Shown: piece by piece, positions 18,503 through 27,814 of the stretch
How the letters are laid out: each line of letters opens with the position of its first letter
Numbering within the stretch: position 1 is the stretch's first letter
Assembly (NCBI GenBank): GCA_944325005.1
Contig: CALUYO010000001.1
Coordinates: 248,001 to 312,000 of the forward strand
DNA from: Candidatus Gastranaerophilales bacterium
GTDB lineage: Bacteria > Cyanobacteriota > Vampirovibrionia > Gastranaerophilales > Gastranaerophilaceae
Length of the DNA stretch: 64,000 nt
Reading direction: 5' to 3'
Notes under the pieces: model-generated
Databases searched by the model: none
What the model was told of the DNA's origin: nothing
Seen by the model: the letters and a program-made list of their open reading frames with translations, nothing else
Program-made: the position numbers and the translations under genes

Positions 18503-19372
18503 TTGCCGAAAGATATTCAATTAGCTAAATATGCGGGTTTTTGTTACGGAGTTAAAAGAGCCGTTGAGACCGTTAAAAAGTTAAAATATGAAAATCCGGA
18601 CAAAAATGTTTTTGTTTTAGGTGAACTTATTCATAATACGCAGGTAATTGATGAGCTTGAAAAACTTGGGATTAAGACTTTAACTGAAATTCCGGAACAC
18701 GGCGAAGGGATTTGTGTTATACGAAGCCATGGAGAAAGTCCGCAGGTGATTGAAAAGATTAAACAGGCAGGTTTTGAACCTGTTGATTTAACCTGTCCCG
18801 ATGTTAAAAAAGTACAGCAGAAAGCGATTGAACTTGCAAAAGAAGATTATTTTGTTGTAATAGTCGGTAAGTCAGAACATCCGGAAGTTATTGCAATCAG
18901 AGCAAATGCAGAACTCTGGAGTGATAATGTTGTAGTTGCGGCGTCTGTCGACCAACTTAAAGAATTTGAAGCTGATATTAAAAATCATAAACGTGTCGGG
19001 GTTGTTGTCCAAACAACTCAAAGAATTTCTACACTGAATTCAATTGTTGAGTATTTGACATCAATTGCAAAAGAAATTCATATTGCAAATACTATTTGTC
19101 AGAGTACCTCCATGAGACAAAAAGAAGCTAGAGAACTTGCCGGAGAAAGTGATCTTGTTATAGTCGCAGGATCTAAAAAAAGTGCAAATACAACTCATCT
19201 TGCAGAAATTTTAAAAGATATAACACAAACGATTCATATTGAAAAGGATGATGAATTGGATAATTATAGAGATTTGATTGCAAAAGCTGAAAGAATATCT
19301 GTTACGGCCGGAGCGTCTACTCCTCAGAATATAATAGAAAATGTTATTAAAAAACTTAGAAAGGAAATATAA
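18503..19372 (+). CDS. ispH: 4-hydroxy-3-methylbut-2-enyl diphosphate reductase
   Basis: Last enzyme of the MEP isoprenoid pathway, an iron-sulfur protein yielding IPP and DMAPP. TTG start at 18503. Conserved cluster cysteines are in AGFCYGVKRAVE, VDLTCPDVKKV and ANTICQSTSMRQ. Also visible are IHNTQVIDEL, IRSHGESP, VGKSEHPEV and the C-terminal VTAGASTPQNII. 289 residues. The next gene, an S1 protein, starts 5 bp after its stop; ispH-rpsA pairing or fusion is known in clostridia. Confidence 0.96.
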   Translation: MPKDIQLAKYAGFCYGVKRAVETVKKLKYENPDKNVFVLGELIHNTQVIDELEKLGIKTLTEIPEHGEGICVIRSHGESPQVIEKIKQAGFEPVDLTCPDVKKVQQKAIELAKEDYFVVIVGKSEHPEVIAIRANAELWSDNVVVAASVDQLKEFEADIKNHKRVGVVVQTTQRISTLNSIVEYLTSIAKEIHIANTICQSTSMRQKEARELAGESDLVIVAGSKKSANTTHLAEILKDITQTIHIEKDDELDNYRDLIAKAERISVTAGASTPQNIIENVIKKLRKEI

Positions 19373-19377
19373 AAAAT

Positions 19378-20454
19378 ATGACAACAACATTAGAAAAAAC
19401 AAACTTAGATGAATTTGAAAGATTGTTGGAAGAATCTTTCACAAAATCCTGCTCTGTGGCTGATATTGTCGAAGGTACAGTTGTAAAAAAAGAAAGCGAC
19501 GGATATTTAATTAGCGTAAAAGGTGCTAAAACAGAAGCTTTCTTGCCGAATAAAGAAATACCTTCTTCAGAAGGTACTACCGATCTGGAAATCGGTGAAG
19601 AAAAAGAATTTTATGTTCTTAAAGAAGAAAATGATGAAGACGGTATGCTTCTGTCACTTAAGAGACTTGCTTTTGCTCAAGCCTGGGCTCAGCTCAATGA
19701 TGCTAAAATTCAGGGTGATACAATTCTTGCAAAGGTTGTATCAATTGTAAAAGGCGGAGTACTTGTTGATGTGGCTGATTTAAAAGGTTTTATTCCTTCT
19801 TCACAATTAAGAACCGGCACTCCTTTTGACGGGCTTGTTGATACAAAAATTGAAGTTAAAGTATTAGAAGCAGATCCTAAGAAAAATAAACTTATCTTAT
19901 CACAGAGACAAGCTGTTGCCGAACAACGCGATCAGGTTGTTGATAATATCCTCTCAGAACTTGAAGAAGGACAGGTTGTAAAAGGCGAAGTAGTTAGAAT
20001 TGCTGACTTTGGTGCATTTGTTGATATTAACGGTATTGACGGACTTCTTCCGATTTCTGAAATTTCATGGTCAAGAATTAAACATCCTTCTGACGTAATT
20101 TCTTTAGGTGAAACTATTGAAGTTAAAATTATAAAAATTGATAATGAATTAAAGAGAATTTCATTATCTTTAAAGAGAATGGGTGAAGATCCATGGCAGC
20201 AGATTGAAGGCCAGTTTGAAGAAGGGCAGATTATAACAGGAACTGTTAATAAAGTTACCGGTTTTGGTGCATTTATTAACATATTCCCCGGTGTTGAAGC
20301 ATTATTGCCTGTTTCGGAGATGGCAGAAGAAAATGTTAATCCTTTTAATACTTTCAAAGTAGGTGACAGTGTAGAAGTTCTTATTAAGAAATTTACACCT
20401 CAAGAACACCGAATTGCATTGAGCATCAAAGACATTAACAAAGATGCTGAATAG
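19378..20454 (+). CDS. rpsA: Ribosomal protein S1-like, four S1 domains
   Basis: RNA-binding protein that helps mRNA docking on the 30S subunit. 358 residues with four S1/OB repeats at about residues 24-100, 115-185, 200-270 and 285-358; the third (VVKGEVVRIADFGAFVDI) and fourth (ITGTVNKVTGFGAFINI) are the most canonical. This is shorter than the six-domain proteobacterial S1 and fits the shorter forms of Cyanobacteria and Firmicutes. Co-transcribed with ispH. Confidence 0.9.
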   Translation: MTTTLEKTNLDEFERLLEESFTKSCSVADIVEGTVVKKESDGYLISVKGAKTEAFLPNKEIPSSEGTTDLEIGEEKEFYVLKEENDEDGMLLSLKRLAFAQAWAQLNDAKIQGDTILAKVVSIVKGGVLVDVADLKGFIPSSQLRTGTPFDGLVDTKIEVKVLEADPKKNKLILSQRQAVAEQRDQVVDNILSELEEGQVVKGEVVRIADFGAFVDINGIDGLLPISEISWSRIKHPSDVISLGETIEVKIIKIDNELKRISLSLKRMGEDPWQQIEGQFEEGQIITGTVNKVTGFGAFINIFPGVEALLPVSEMAEENVNPFNTFKVGDSVEVLIKKFTPQEHRIALSIKDINKDAE

Positions 20455-20474
20455 TTGATATTAATATTATTAAT

Positions 20475-20505
20475 AGGACTGAACTTTTTAAGTTCAGTCC
20501 TATTT
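20475..20505 (+). terminator. Intrinsic terminator after rpsA
   Basis: AGGACTGAAC pairs with GTTCAGTCCT across a 7-nt loop. Confidence 0.8.
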
Positions 20506-20531
20506 GTTATAATAGTGAATAATAACTTATT

Positions 20532-20561
20532 AAAAAAGGAGATGTTACAATCTCCTTTTTT
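20532..20561. terminator. Bidirectional hairpin between rpsA and sigma factor gene
   Basis: AAAAAAGGAGAT / ATCTCCTTTTTT with a 6-nt loop. Serves the minus-strand sigma factor gene and can also stop the plus strand. Confidence 0.75.
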
Positions 20562-21558
20562 ATTCTCCAAAATAATTTTTTAAACCGACTGCAAGTTTCT
20601 TATTTTTACAAAGTTTTTTAAGTTTTGAAATTGCTCTGTTTTCGATTTGCCTTATGCGTTCTCTTGAAACTCCATACTGTGAGCCGATTTCATCAAGTGT
20701 TTTTTTATTTCCGTTACTATCAAGGCCATACCGCAAAATCAAAACATCACGTTCTTTAGGGCTTAATTGATTAAGCATTTTTCTTATATCTTCAAATAAA
20801 TTTTCCTGTGATACTCGGCTGTCAGGAGCAATAGAATCTTCATCCACTATAAAATCAGCAATTTTTGAAGAATCTTCAGAAGAGCTTGCCGGTGTTTCCA
20901 TACTTATTGTTGATTGTGCTGATTTTATTATCTGTGTAAGTTTGTTAACCGGCACACCCAGTCGATAGGCGATTTCCTGTTTAGTCGGAGTATGACCGAG
21001 TTCTGTTGTAAGATCAATTGTTGCACGGCGGATTTTGCCCAGAGATTCTATCATGTGGATAGGAAGTCTGATAATTCTTGCTTTATCGGCAATTGCGCGT
21101 GTAATTGACTGTTGAATCCACCATGTTGCATAAGTAGAAAATTTGTAGCCTTTTGTATAGTCAAATCTGCCAGCAGCTTTCATAAGTCCCATATTACCTT
21201 CCTGAATTAAATCAAGAAATGATAAGCCACGGCCTATATATTTTTTAGCAATACTTACAACGAGTCTCAGGTTTGCATTAACAAGCAGGTTTTTTGAAAA
21301 ATCATCGTGTTCATCATAGATTTTTTTTGCTAGTTCCAACTCCTGTTCTGATGATAGGAGAGGTATTTTCCCAATTTGTTGAAGATATATTCTGACGCTG
21401 TCATCAGAGTTTACTGTTGACAGGTTTTCCTGAACTTTAGGATCTTCAACGGTTTCAAGTACATCTTCTTCTTCAGGTAGCTCAAGTTCATGAAAATTTA
21501 CATCTTCATCAGAAATATCATCAGTTAATATTCCGTATTTTTCTAGTTCTTTCTTCAT
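20560..21558 (-). CDS. rpoD: RNA polymerase sigma factor, RpoD/SigA type
   Basis: Sigma-70 family factor recognising -35/-10 promoters. 332 residues. Region 1.2 is [16 protein letters not shown], region 2 includes [27 protein letters not shown] and [13 protein letters not shown], region 3 follows, and region 4.2 is [15 protein letters not shown]. The short acidic N-terminus lacks a long region 1.1, as in many cyanobacterial group 1 and group 2 factors, so it may be primary or a close group 2 paralogue. The many TTGAAA-17-TATAAT promoters here fit this class. Confidence 0.88.
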   Translation of the reverse strand: MKKELEKYGILTDDISDEDVNFHELELPEEEDVLETVEDPKVQENLSTVNSDDSVRIYLQQIGKIPLLSSEQELELAKKIYDEHDDFSKNLLVNANLRLVVSIAKKYIGRGLSFLDLIQEGNMGLMKAAGRFDYTKGYKFSTYATWWIQQSITRAIADKARIIRLPIHMIESLGKIRRATIDLTTELGHTPTKQEIAYRLGVPVNKLTQIIKSAQSTISMETPASSSEDSSKIADFIVDEDSIAPDSRVSQENLFEDIRKMLNQLSPKERDVLILRYGLDSNGNKKTLDEIGSQYGVSRERIRQIENRAISKLKKLCKNKKLAVGLKNYFGE

Positions 21559-21617
21559 CTCTCTCTCCTAAGCGCAGTATAATTAAATACACAGACTTAT
21601 TTTATTATTTATTATAA

Positions 21618-22355
21618 TCAATTTTTCATTTTTTGTCTAACTGTTTCAAAAATTATTGCACTAAGCGCATTTGAAACGTTAAGTGAATTAAACTCTTTTA
21701 ACATAGGTATTTTTACTATGAAATCGGCGGCTTTAAGAAGAGATTTTGATACACCTGCATGTTCAGCCCCCATAATAAGAGCAAAATTCATATCTTTATA
21801 ATTAATATCATAATAATTATCTTTTGCTCCTGCGTCTGCCGCAACTACCCACCAGTCGGAATTTTTTAATTTTTGAACAGCATTGACAAGGCTGTTTACT
21901 TTTATAATCGGTATATGATTAACAGCTCCTGCGCTTGTCTTTTCTACTGTTGCATTGACTTGTACATTACGTCTTGAAGGTATAATTATTCCGGCTACTC
22001 CGGCACATACACAAGTTCTTATTATTGCTCCGAGGTTATGTGCATCTTCAACCCCGTCAAGTATTACAACAGAAGCATTATCGTGTTTTTCATCAAGAAA
22101 ATCATCTAAATCTTTATATTTTATCGGGGAAATTTGAGCAATTACTCCCTGATGATTAAATTCTGCATACGGGAGAAATTTTTCTTTTGCCGCAAACTGA
22201 AATACTATACCGTTTTCTCTGGCAAGGTCCTTTATTTTGTTAAGCTTTGAATCCCCGTGAATATTTTTTGAAATAATTATTTTATTTATTTCTCTGTCAC
22301 CGGCTATCAGAGCTTCCAGTACGGAATTTTTTCCGAAGATTATATCATTTTGCAT
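21618..22355 (-). CDS. rlmB: 23S rRNA (guanosine-2'-O)-methyltransferase RlmB / TrmH family
   Basis: SpoU-class trefoil-knot 2'-O-methyltransferase. Begins MQNDIIFGKNSVLEALIAGDREI, the substrate-binding domain. The knot domain shows VVILDGVEDAHNLGAIIRTC (motif 1), ALIMGAEHAGVSKSLL (motif 2) and IPMLKEFNSLNVSNALSAIIFE (motif 3). 245 residues. Its start overlaps the end of nadA by 11 bp, suggesting translational coupling. Confidence 0.92.
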   Translation of the reverse strand: MQNDIIFGKNSVLEALIAGDREINKIIISKNIHGDSKLNKIKDLARENGIVFQFAAKEKFLPYAEFNHQGVIAQISPIKYKDLDDFLDEKHDNASVVILDGVEDAHNLGAIIRTCVCAGVAGIIIPSRRNVQVNATVEKTSAGAVNHIPIIKVNSLVNAVQKLKNSDWWVVAADAGAKDNYYDINYKDMNFALIMGAEHAGVSKSLLKAADFIVKIPMLKEFNSLNVSNALSAIIFETVRQKMKN

Positions 22356-23271
22356 TATTTACTCCTGCAGACACTTCAAGCATTCTGTCGATGCATTTCA
22401 GTGCTTTTGCCGCAATTTCATTATCTACCGTAATTTCATGTTCCTCTTTTTCAAGAGCATTGTATATATCAATTAAATTATGCCATTTCATATTCGGACA
22501 AATAATATTTTCCTTAATCAGGATAAATTCTTTATCCGGATAATCACGTGTAAGCCTGTCAACGACGCCTTTTTCTGTTGCGATTATAAAGCGTTTTTCA
22601 TTACTTTCTGCTGCATATTTCATTATACCTGTGGTTGAGCCTACATAATCTGCAAGCTGAGTAACTGATTGATGACATTCCGGGTGTGCAAGAACAGGTG
22701 CATCAGGGTATTTTTCACGCGCATTTTTAATATCTTCTGGTCTGATTTGTAAATGTGTGGGACAAAAACCTGGATATGTTATAACACTAATATTTCCCAG
22801 TTGTGCTTCTACCCATTTCCCCAAATATGTATCAGGCAAAAATAATATTTTATCTGTATTAAGACTGCCTACAATTTTAACTGCATTTGAACTGGTACAA
22901 CATATATCACACTCTGATTTTACTTCAGCAGTTGAGTTTATATAGCAAACAACAGGTATATCCGGATACTTGCTTTTAAACTCTCTGAGCTGATTTAATG
23001 AAATCATATCTGCCATACGACATCCGGATTCTAAACGCGGAAGGAGAACTTTTTTATTGGGGCATAAAATTTTTGCGGTTTGAGCCATAAAGTATACTCC
23101 CGCAAAAAGTATTATATCCGCATTTGTTTTTGCTGCCATCTGGCTTAAATATAAAGAATCTCCGACGTAATCCGCAACATTATCAATCTCTTCATTTTGA
23201 TAACAGTGTGCAAGAATAACCGCATTTTTATCCTTTTTTAATCTTTTAATTTTATCAATCAGCTCTTTCAT
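22345..23271 (-). CDS. nadA: Quinolinate synthase A
   Basis: Iron-sulfur enzyme of de novo NAD synthesis, joining iminoaspartate with dihydroxyacetone phosphate. 308 residues. Motifs are LAHCYQNEEIDNVADYVGDSL, FMAQTAKIL, GCRMADM (cluster Cys), CDICCTSSNA (Cys), LPDTYLGKW, HPECH (Cys) and GTTGIMKYA. It ends in TGA, which shows TGA is read as stop in this genome. nadB and nadC are not in the window. Divergent from the pilMN gene. Confidence 0.96.
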   Translation of the reverse strand: MKELIDKIKRLKKDKNAVILAHCYQNEEIDNVADYVGDSLYLSQMAAKTNADIILFAGVYFMAQTAKILCPNKKVLLPRLESGCRMADMISLNQLREFKSKYPDIPVVCYINSTAEVKSECDICCTSSNAVKIVGSLNTDKILFLPDTYLGKWVEAQLGNISVITYPGFCPTHLQIRPEDIKNAREKYPDAPVLAHPECHQSVTQLADYVGSTTGIMKYAAESNEKRFIIATEKGVVDRLTRDYPDKEFILIKENIICPNMKWHNLIDIYNALEKEEHEITVDNEIAAKALKCIDRMLEVSAGVNNAK

Positions 23272-23384
23272 TCGGGTAAATTCTCCTACATTTAGTGTAA
23301 ATTTATGTTAAATTTGCAAACTTTATAAAATATATTGTATAATAAAAATATAAGTGAGTAAATAAGTAGTAAGAAAAAGATATT

Positions 23385-25097
23385 ATGGATTTAAACAGTA
23401 TTTTATCACAATTAGGCGTGGGAAGTAAGGATACAGTATATTTATCTGTAACGCCCGGTGTAGGATTAGAGCTTATTCAACTTGATGTTGCTAATAAAAC
23501 AGTAAAGAATTATGCCTTTAGGCCTTTAGAATATAATGAATCTTTAAGAGAGCTCTCTGATATTGAGGCATTCAAGAATGCTGTAACAGAACTTTTTTCG
23601 GAGTTAAAAATTAATATTAAAAGCAATGTTGTATTAAACCTCCCTATGGTTCTTTTCGGAAGTAAAGAATTACCTTTGCTTTTAGCGGACGATGCGGTAT
23701 CTGAGGCTTTGACGTCGGAAGTTGAGCAGTCTTATATATTTAAAAGGTATGAACCGGTAATCAGCTGGGCGGATGCAAACAATTCTCAGTCCGGTGATAT
23801 GAGAAAACTTTTTTATTCTGCAATACAAAAAAATGTCGTTGATGATCTAAAAAGTGCATTGACGGAACTTGGAGCAAATCTCGTCGGTATTGAAATGTCA
23901 TTGACATCAATATTGAAGGCTCTTGCATTCAGCGGCCTTGCTCAGGAACAGATGAAAGATAATGTTTCCTGGAACCTTATGCTGATTAAACAGAGCGGTT
24001 ATTCAATTTGTTCCATGATAGGTAAAAGTATTGTTGATTATTATGAAGAGCCTCTGGCAATAAAATCTTTTGAAGGTGAAGAAATATATAATGCAATTAA
24101 TGCTTCTGCTCAAATTACCTTGATGAGTTATCCGGCAAATTATCTTTATATAGTTTCTGAAACTGATCTGGTAAGTGCTGAACTTTTATCAAAAAGGCTA
24201 CAGGCTGATGGTATTATAAATTTCTGGGAAAATAACAGCTTTAAAAAACAGGATGCACTTCCTGTAAGTTTGGAAGTTTTAGAAGAAACTGCACGTAAAA
24301 TTTCATTAGAAGCAATAGGTATTGCAGTTGGCTCGGCTGTTAATATGCCTATAAAGTTTAATTTTATTACGGGTTCTTCCGGAGAAGGTGTTATCGACGA
24401 TCCTAACGAACCTGTTCATATAGTGCTCGGTTCATCAGAATTTGATATTTCTCCTAATGCTGCAAGAAATATTGCGGCTTTATGTGCAGTTGTTCTTGTT
24501 GTTCCGGCATTAGCGGCTTTTTTAGTTGTACCTATGATTTCAAAACAAAAACAGGCACAGCTGGATGATATTAATTCAAAACTCCAGCAAACTGATGCAG
24601 AAATTAAGAGGTTACAGGAAGAACAGAATAAACAAAATGACTTTGATGTAAATGCCGAAATTAAGAAAGTTACAGGTAATAACAGGTCTAAGCTTATGGC
24701 CTATACTGCTCTTGGAGAATCTGTTCCGAAAAAACTATGGGTAACATACTTTGTTGCTAAAGATGACGGAAAATTTGATATTAAAGGAAATTCTTCAAAT
24801 GTAGAAGATATTTATCTGTTCTACCGTAATATGAAAGATTCTTTAATAAGTACAAAACTTAGACTTCATAAACTGGAGATGAAAACTGAGTCTGTTGATG
24901 AGGCTGTAACAATAGATCCTAATGCACCTGCTGATTATGAATTTGAAATAACAAATATGACAAACTCTGAACTTAATCCGCCGCCCCCGCAGGATCCTAA
25001 TGCACAGCAGGCACAGCAGCAGGCTGCACAAGAAGAAGCAAAAAGCGGAGGTTTGTTGAGCAAACCATTGTTAAATTTCGGAAAATCTAATAACTAG
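23385..25097 (+). CDS. PilM-PilN-like fusion, type IV pilus alignment complex
   Basis: 570 residues. Residues 1-350 resemble an actin-fold PilM (for example VYLSVTPGVGLELIQLD and SLEAIGIAVGSAV). A single membrane segment spans about residues 361-385 (NIAALCAVVLVVPALAAFLVV), then a coiled coil (KQKQAQLDDINSKLQQ) and a PilN-like periplasmic ferredoxin-fold domain (KKLWVTYFVAKDDGKF). A Pro/Gln/Ala-rich tail follows. In most bacteria PilM and PilN are separate proteins whose contact joins cytoplasmic and membrane parts. Fusion is my inference from topology and from PilO next door. Likely serves assembly of the pilin-like proteins of this window. Confidence 0.7.
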   Translation: MDLNSILSQLGVGSKDTVYLSVTPGVGLELIQLDVANKTVKNYAFRPLEYNESLRELSDIEAFKNAVTELFSELKINIKSNVVLNLPMVLFGSKELPLLLADDAVSEALTSEVEQSYIFKRYEPVISWADANNSQSGDMRKLFYSAIQKNVVDDLKSALTELGANLVGIEMSLTSILKALAFSGLAQEQMKDNVSWNLMLIKQSGYSICSMIGKSIVDYYEEPLAIKSFEGEEIYNAINASAQITLMSYPANYLYIVSETDLVSAELLSKRLQADGIINFWENNSFKKQDALPVSLEVLEETARKISLEAIGIAVGSAVNMPIKFNFITGSSGEGVIDDPNEPVHIVLGSSEFDISPNAARNIAALCAVVLVVPALAAFLVVPMISKQKQAQLDDINSKLQQTDAEIKRLQEEQNKQNDFDVNAEIKKVTGNNRSKLMAYTALGESVPKKLWVTYFVAKDDGKFDIKGNSSNVEDIYLFYRNMKDSLISTKLRLHKLEMKTESVDEAVTIDPNAPADYEFEITNMTNSELNPPPPQDPNAQQAQQQAAQEEAKSGGLLSKPLLNFGKSNN

Positions 25098-25108
25098 AGG
25101 TAGTTGAC

Positions 25109-25849
25109 GTGGAAAAATACAGTATATATTTTAAAAAATTCAAGATTGCAATAATAATATTAGTTGCGGCTCTTGCACTGTTTATATTTTTTGTTACTAA
25201 AATTGTGCCTGAAGTTCAAAAAATTATGCAAATCCAGAATGATTATAAAACACAGTCTTCTGCTCTTGCAGATTCCGAAAGAAAGCTGCAGGATCTGCGT
25301 GATACCGCTGCCAAAAAAGAGGCTGAAGGCGAAGATATTGCAAAAATGTTTTTCAAGCCGATTAGCGAGGGCTTGGATACCGAAGCAGCTATTTCTGATG
25401 AATTTGGTGAAATATTGCAGTTGATTAGAGAAAATAAAATAAAAACACGCTCGGTTAAATATGATTATGATCCTCAGGATGATAATTTTGTTAAAAATGC
25501 TGCAAACAGATATCATGTATGCCGTATAACAGCTGAAATGATTGCAAGCTATTCGAATTTCGCAAATTTTATGCGAGAATTATATAAACATGAACATTTC
25601 CTTGAAATTTCAAAAGTTGAAATTGTTCCGTACGAAAAGAATAAGAGAATATTGCTCGTAAGTTTGCAGGTAAAATTATATGCACAGAAAGATGCTGCAA
25701 CTGCAGCGGCAGAGGCAGCTGAAGCAGCTGCGGCGGCCAAGGCTGCTGCTCCTGCAGATGGTCAATCGGCAGGAACAGATGCATCTGCAGTTCCTTCTCC
25801 ACAACCTGCGTCTGCTGATGGAGGAGTTTCTCCCGAAGCCTCTTTCTAG
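25109..25849 (+). CDS. pilO: PilO-like inner-membrane pilus alignment protein
   Basis: 246 residues with the PilO plan: a short cytoplasmic N-terminus, one membrane helix (about residues 12-33, IAIIILVAALALFIFFVTKIV), a coiled coil (IQNDYKTQSSALADSERKL), then an alpha/beta periplasmic domain with IASYSNFANFMREL. The tail is low complexity Ala-rich and Pro/Ser-rich. It starts 11 bp after the PilM-PilN-like gene in the same operon, which strongly supports both calls. GTG start at 25109 behind AGAGGTAG. Confidence 0.75.
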   Translation: MEKYSIYFKKFKIAIIILVAALALFIFFVTKIVPEVQKIMQIQNDYKTQSSALADSERKLQDLRDTAAKKEAEGEDIAKMFFKPISEGLDTEAAISDEFGEILQLIRENKIKTRSVKYDYDPQDDNFVKNAANRYHVCRITAEMIASYSNFANFMRELYKHEHFLEISKVEIVPYEKNKRILLVSLQVKLYAQKDAATAAAEAAEAAAAAKAAAPADGQSAGTDASAVPSPQPASADGGVSPEASF

Positions 25850-25855
25850 CCTGAG

Positions 25856-26713
25856 CTAACTGAATAAAGTGTAATCTATTCCGAAAAGCCTCTTTTTGTT
25901 ATTAATGCATGTTATACAAAAAGGGGTTTCTAATGTGTTATGTCTTGCAAAATCTTTGAACCCTGAGCCACACCTGCCACGATGATCATTTGCTAAAAAT
26001 GGGCAGCTGTAAACTCCTTTTGCTGTAAGAATTCTTCCATATTCGCAATCAAGGCTTTCCCAGTTCCAGTCAGGGATTTCTTCTAGCTTACTTGTTTTAT
26101 CATGGTATATATTTATTGTGAAGTTGTTGTCCCCGGCTTCAAAACCTGCTTTAAGACAAATTTGTTTAAATTCATTTAAAAGTATATTTTTGTCTTCCTT
26201 ATAAAAATTAGTTACACTCAATATCGGATTAAAACCGTATTTTACCAGACTTTTTATTGCATGAATAGTTTGTCTGTAAGCTCCTCTCCCTCTTATATCG
26301 TCATTTTTAACTTCATCATAGTGATCGATGCTTAATTTGAAGATAATTTCAAAAGAACTTTCTTCTTCCACACGTTTTAAAAATCTGACTTTTTTTTCAT
26401 TAATAAAGGTTCCGTTAGTAAAAATACATACATTCGAACGTTTCAGGCAGGCTCTTAAAATAGAGTTAAAATCAGGATGCGTCATTGGTTCGGCACCTGT
26501 GAGATAAATACATTCAATGTTTTCTTTTTTTGTGTCTGCAAGAGCTTCTTTTACAGAATCCAAAGAAATAAAATCTTTTACACTTTTGCTGAGAGGAAAG
26601 TCAATATAACAATGTCTGCAATGCTGGTTACAATTTTTTTCTGTTAGTTCAATAAATAAATTGTTCAACTCTTTTAATTGGCACACAGGTGTTTGGAAAA
26701 TAGTATTTTTCAT
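25856..26713 (-). CDS. Radical SAM protein with C-terminal Cys-rich (SPASM-like) region
   Basis: 285 residues. The radical SAM cluster motif is CNQHCRHC (CxxxCxxC) near residue 28, followed by YLTGAEPMTHPDF and an FTNG motif. The C-terminal CPFLANDHRGRCGSG...CITC resembles a SPASM or twitch auxiliary cluster region. Such proteins modify peptides or cofactors, but there is no obvious precursor peptide or partner beside it. ATG 26713 follows AAGGAG. Convergent with pilO, 6 bp apart. Confidence 0.7.
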   Translation of the reverse strand: MKNTIFQTPVCQLKELNNLFIELTEKNCNQHCRHCYIDFPLSKSVKDFISLDSVKEALADTKKENIECIYLTGAEPMTHPDFNSILRACLKRSNVCIFTNGTFINEKKVRFLKRVEEESSFEIIFKLSIDHYDEVKNDDIRGRGAYRQTIHAIKSLVKYGFNPILSVTNFYKEDKNILLNEFKQICLKAGFEAGDNNFTINIYHDKTSKLEEIPDWNWESLDCEYGRILTAKGVYSCPFLANDHRGRCGSGFKDFARHNTLETPFCITCINNKKRLFGIDYTLFS

Positions 26714-26799
26714 ATAATTTTAACTCCTTTTTAATTTATAAATATTTTATGAACCTAAATATTAAAAAGAAATTCACCTGTAGGGTAATATATTTTGTA

Positions 26800-26831
26800 A
26801 AAAAGAACCTTTTTAGGGTTCTTTTCTTTTT
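26800..26831 (-). terminator. Intrinsic terminator after comF operon
   Basis: On the minus strand AAGAACC pairs with GGTTCTT and is followed by T residues; the stop codon of the 109-residue gene lies in the loop. Confidence 0.75.
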
Positions 26832-27142
26832 TTGTTAAAATCGTGCGGTTTTTTATTCTCAAGCCATTTGCTCATTATATAATGTTCATAACTTAATGCA
26901 TAGTTATACAGTGCTTTTACAAGTATTCTGCCGCTGTCAGATTTCCCGATAATAAGAAAGTCTCCTGATTTATTTTCAGCAAGCATAATTTCACGGTGAA
27001 CGATTTTATCAACATGATTTTTAGGGTTTTTGTTTATTACAATTTTTATCCAATCGCAAAGTATTCCTGTACCGGTAGAGGAGCCGGATGTTATATCATC
27101 ATTTCTTGATTGCAGGTATTTTGAAAATTCATTTAGTATCAT
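26813..27142 (-). CDS. Unknown 109-residue protein downstream of comF
   Basis: I do not recognise it. Starts within comF by an ATGA overlap (27139-27142), so translation is coupled. Contains SGSSTGTGILCDWIKIVI and a basic C-terminus NKKRKEP. No membrane segment or signal. Coupling with comF hints at a role in competence or DNA handling, but that is only context. Confidence 0.6.
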   Translation of the reverse strand: MILNEFSKYLQSRNDDITSGSSTGTGILCDWIKIVINKNPKNHVDKIVHREIMLAENKSGDFLIIGKSDSGRILVKALYNYALSYEHYIMSKWLENKKPHDFNKKRKEP

Positions 27143-27792
27143 TTTATATCTTCAAACGGGGTTGTTGCCGCAAAGCAGATAATATCATTTATTCCATTTT
27201 TTTTCAACTCTTTAATCATTTCTTCAAAAGTAGAACCTGTTGTACATATATCATCAATAATAAGAATTGTTTTCCCGTGATAATTTGTTTTGTCAGCTTT
27301 AAACGCGTTGGAAAGGTTTTTAACACGTTCATCTCTTTTTAACTTATATTGAGGTCTGGTATCTTTAACTCTTTTTATTAATCCGGTGTTAAGTGTGGCA
27401 GATGTAATTCTGCAGAACTCTTCGCCTGTCAGAACCATGTGATTGTATTTTCGCTTTCTCTCCCGTTTATGATAGATTGGCACTGGTACGACTTCAAAAT
27501 CTTTTTTGTCCGTAATTTTTGAGAAATATTCAGCCATAAATTTTGCAAGGTAATATGCTAAATCCCGCTGATTATGATATTTTAAACCTCTAATGAGTTT
27601 CTGGAGATTTTTTGAATATACACCGGCACAATATATTTTTTTGCCATCAATTATACGGTTAACTCTAACAGGCAAAAATTCCATTTGTTCATAGCATTTG
27701 GAACACATTTTAACGGCTTCTTTTGAATTTTTGCAAAAGTAGCACTTTTTTTTATATATCCAATCCAGCAGGCTTAACAAATTTTGAAGCAT
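27139..27792 (-). CDS. comF: ComF family protein (competence-associated phosphoribosyltransferase fold)
   Basis: 217 residues. N-terminal zinc finger with CYFC...CSKC, then a phosphoribosyltransferase domain with VPVPIYHKRERKRKYNH and the PRPP loop ILIIDDICTTGSTFEEM. ComF is needed for single-strand DNA handling during natural transformation. With pilMNO and many pseudopilins in the window, competence is plausible but not proven. Overlaps the next gene by 4 bp. Confidence 0.88.
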   Translation of the reverse strand: MLQNLLSLLDWIYKKKCYFCKNSKEAVKMCSKCYEQMEFLPVRVNRIIDGKKIYCAGVYSKNLQKLIRGLKYHNQRDLAYYLAKFMAEYFSKITDKKDFEVVPVPIYHKRERKRKYNHMVLTGEEFCRITSATLNTGLIKRVKDTRPQYKLKRDERVKNLSNAFKADKTNYHGKTILIIDDICTTGSTFEEMIKELKKNGINDIICFAATTPFEDIK

Positions 27793-27814
27793 AATAAAAT
27801 AATTATACTACAAA

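Noticed and set aside
19932-20357. 141-codon antisense frame inside rpsA
   Set aside because: Shadow of a strongly conserved gene; no ribosome-binding site or family resemblance.
25164-25516. Overlapping frames in pilO on both strands
   Set aside because: Shadows arising from the skewed composition of the coiled-coil region.
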